DNA from: UBA3305 sp002373555
GTDB lineage: Bacteria; Bacillota; Clostridia; Lachnospirales; Lachnospiraceae
Assembly (NCBI GenBank): GCA_946612455.1
Contig: CAMOER010000067.1
Coordinates: 1-5,334 of the forward strand
Direction: 5' to 3'
Length of the DNA: 5,334 nucleotides
The position numbers were made by a program, and so were the translations under genes. Below are positions 5,007-5,334 of this stretch, piece after piece. The notes beneath the pieces were generated by a model. The model had not been told where the DNA came from, did no database searches, and worked only from the letters and a program-made list of their open reading frames with translations. Every line of letters begins with the position of its first letter. Within the stretch, counting starts at the first letter, position 1.

Positions 5007-5334
5007 TTTGTCACCGCCTTATAGCCGAGTCCGTGAACAGTCTGTATCTCAAAATCATCACAGTCGGCGAGCTTTGCGCGCAGCTTCGTCATATACACGT
5101 CCACGGTGCGGGTTCCGGATGTCGTTCCCGCATCCCAGAATTCATTCATAAGCTGCTGCCTTGAAAATGTTTTCTTCGGATAGGAGAGCAGCTTGTAGAG
5201 GATATTGAATTCCCGGATCGTGAGAGCTATTTCTTCCCCGTTCAACATCGCGGTATGTTCATCCGTATCCATGACAAAGCTGCCGATCTCAAGGCGATGG
5301 CTGTTCACGATCTTCGCACGGCGCAGCAACGCCC
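5003..5334 (-). CDS. OmpR/PhoB-type response regulator, C-terminal DNA-binding part, cut by the right edge
   Basis: DNA-binding output domain of a two-component response regulator, about 109 residues visible. The frame continues through the window edge. The first visible residues ALLRRA are the usual end of the linker after the receiver domain, so the TTG at 5327-5329 is not the real start. The receiver domain with its phospho-Asp is outside. The winged helix is complete: LTIREFNILYKLL leads into FSRQQLMNEFW, then the recognition helix region RTVDVYMTKLRAKL and the wing TVHGLGYKAV near the C-terminus, all standard for the OmpR family. The stop TGA overlaps the kinase ATG by four bases, so the two genes form one operon with the regulator first. 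Target genes cannot be read from the window. Confidence 0.93.
   Translation of the reverse strand, partial: ALLRRAKIVNSHRLEIGSFVMDTDEHTAMLNGEEIALTIREFNILYKLLSYPKKTFSRQQLMNEFWDAGTTSGTRTVDVYMTKLRAKLADCDDFEIQTVHGLGYKAVTK

Overview
The window looks like chromosomal DNA from an anaerobic Firmicute of the class Clostridia, probably near the Lachnospiraceae. This is inferred from the protein types: a Gram-positive Y-family polymerase ending in an IGGHKA-type tail, a FolT-type ECF S component, a stand-alone FchA-type cyclodeaminase, and an OmpR/HisKA two-component pair. AGGAGG-type ribosome binding sites and moderately GC-rich coding DNA fit. No phage, transposon, rRNA, tRNA or CRISPR array was seen.

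Layout. The left edge (2-784, + strand) holds the C-terminal part of a Y-family, lesion-bypass DNA polymerase. Everything else reads on the - strand. From right to left: the 3' end of an OmpR-type response regulator (5003-5334, cut by the right edge) overlaps by 4 bp a complete sensor histidine kinase (3948-5006). A roughly 290-bp intergenic region follows, with a GC-rich direct repeat and an AT-rich palindrome. Next comes an extended SDR NAD(P)-dependent epimerase/reductase (2535-3656). A 420-bp region after it (2115-2534) holds a weak terminator candidate, a candidate promoter, a degraded N-terminal fragment of an isochorismatase/nicotinamidase-family gene, and a pair of 36-bp tandem repeats. 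Then come a methenyl-tetrahydrofolate cyclohydrolase (fchA, 1497-2114) and a folate ECF transporter S component (folT, 845-1354). They are separated by a second, degenerate 36-bp tandem array that starts inside the fchA 3' end and runs into the folT ribosome binding site. A hairpin terminator lies between folT and the convergent polymerase gene.

How the genes fit together. fchA and folT form a small folate module: FolT would supply folate through a shared ECF energising module encoded elsewhere, and FchA interconverts one-carbon tetrahydrofolate forms. No THF riboswitch was recognised. The regulator and kinase are a translationally coupled two-component system whose signal cannot be read from sequence. 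The SDR gene may or may not be one of its targets.

No clearly new defence or mobile system was found. The most unusual signals are the two unrelated tandem repeats, both with a 36-bp period, that flank fchA, together with the gene relic in the same stretch.
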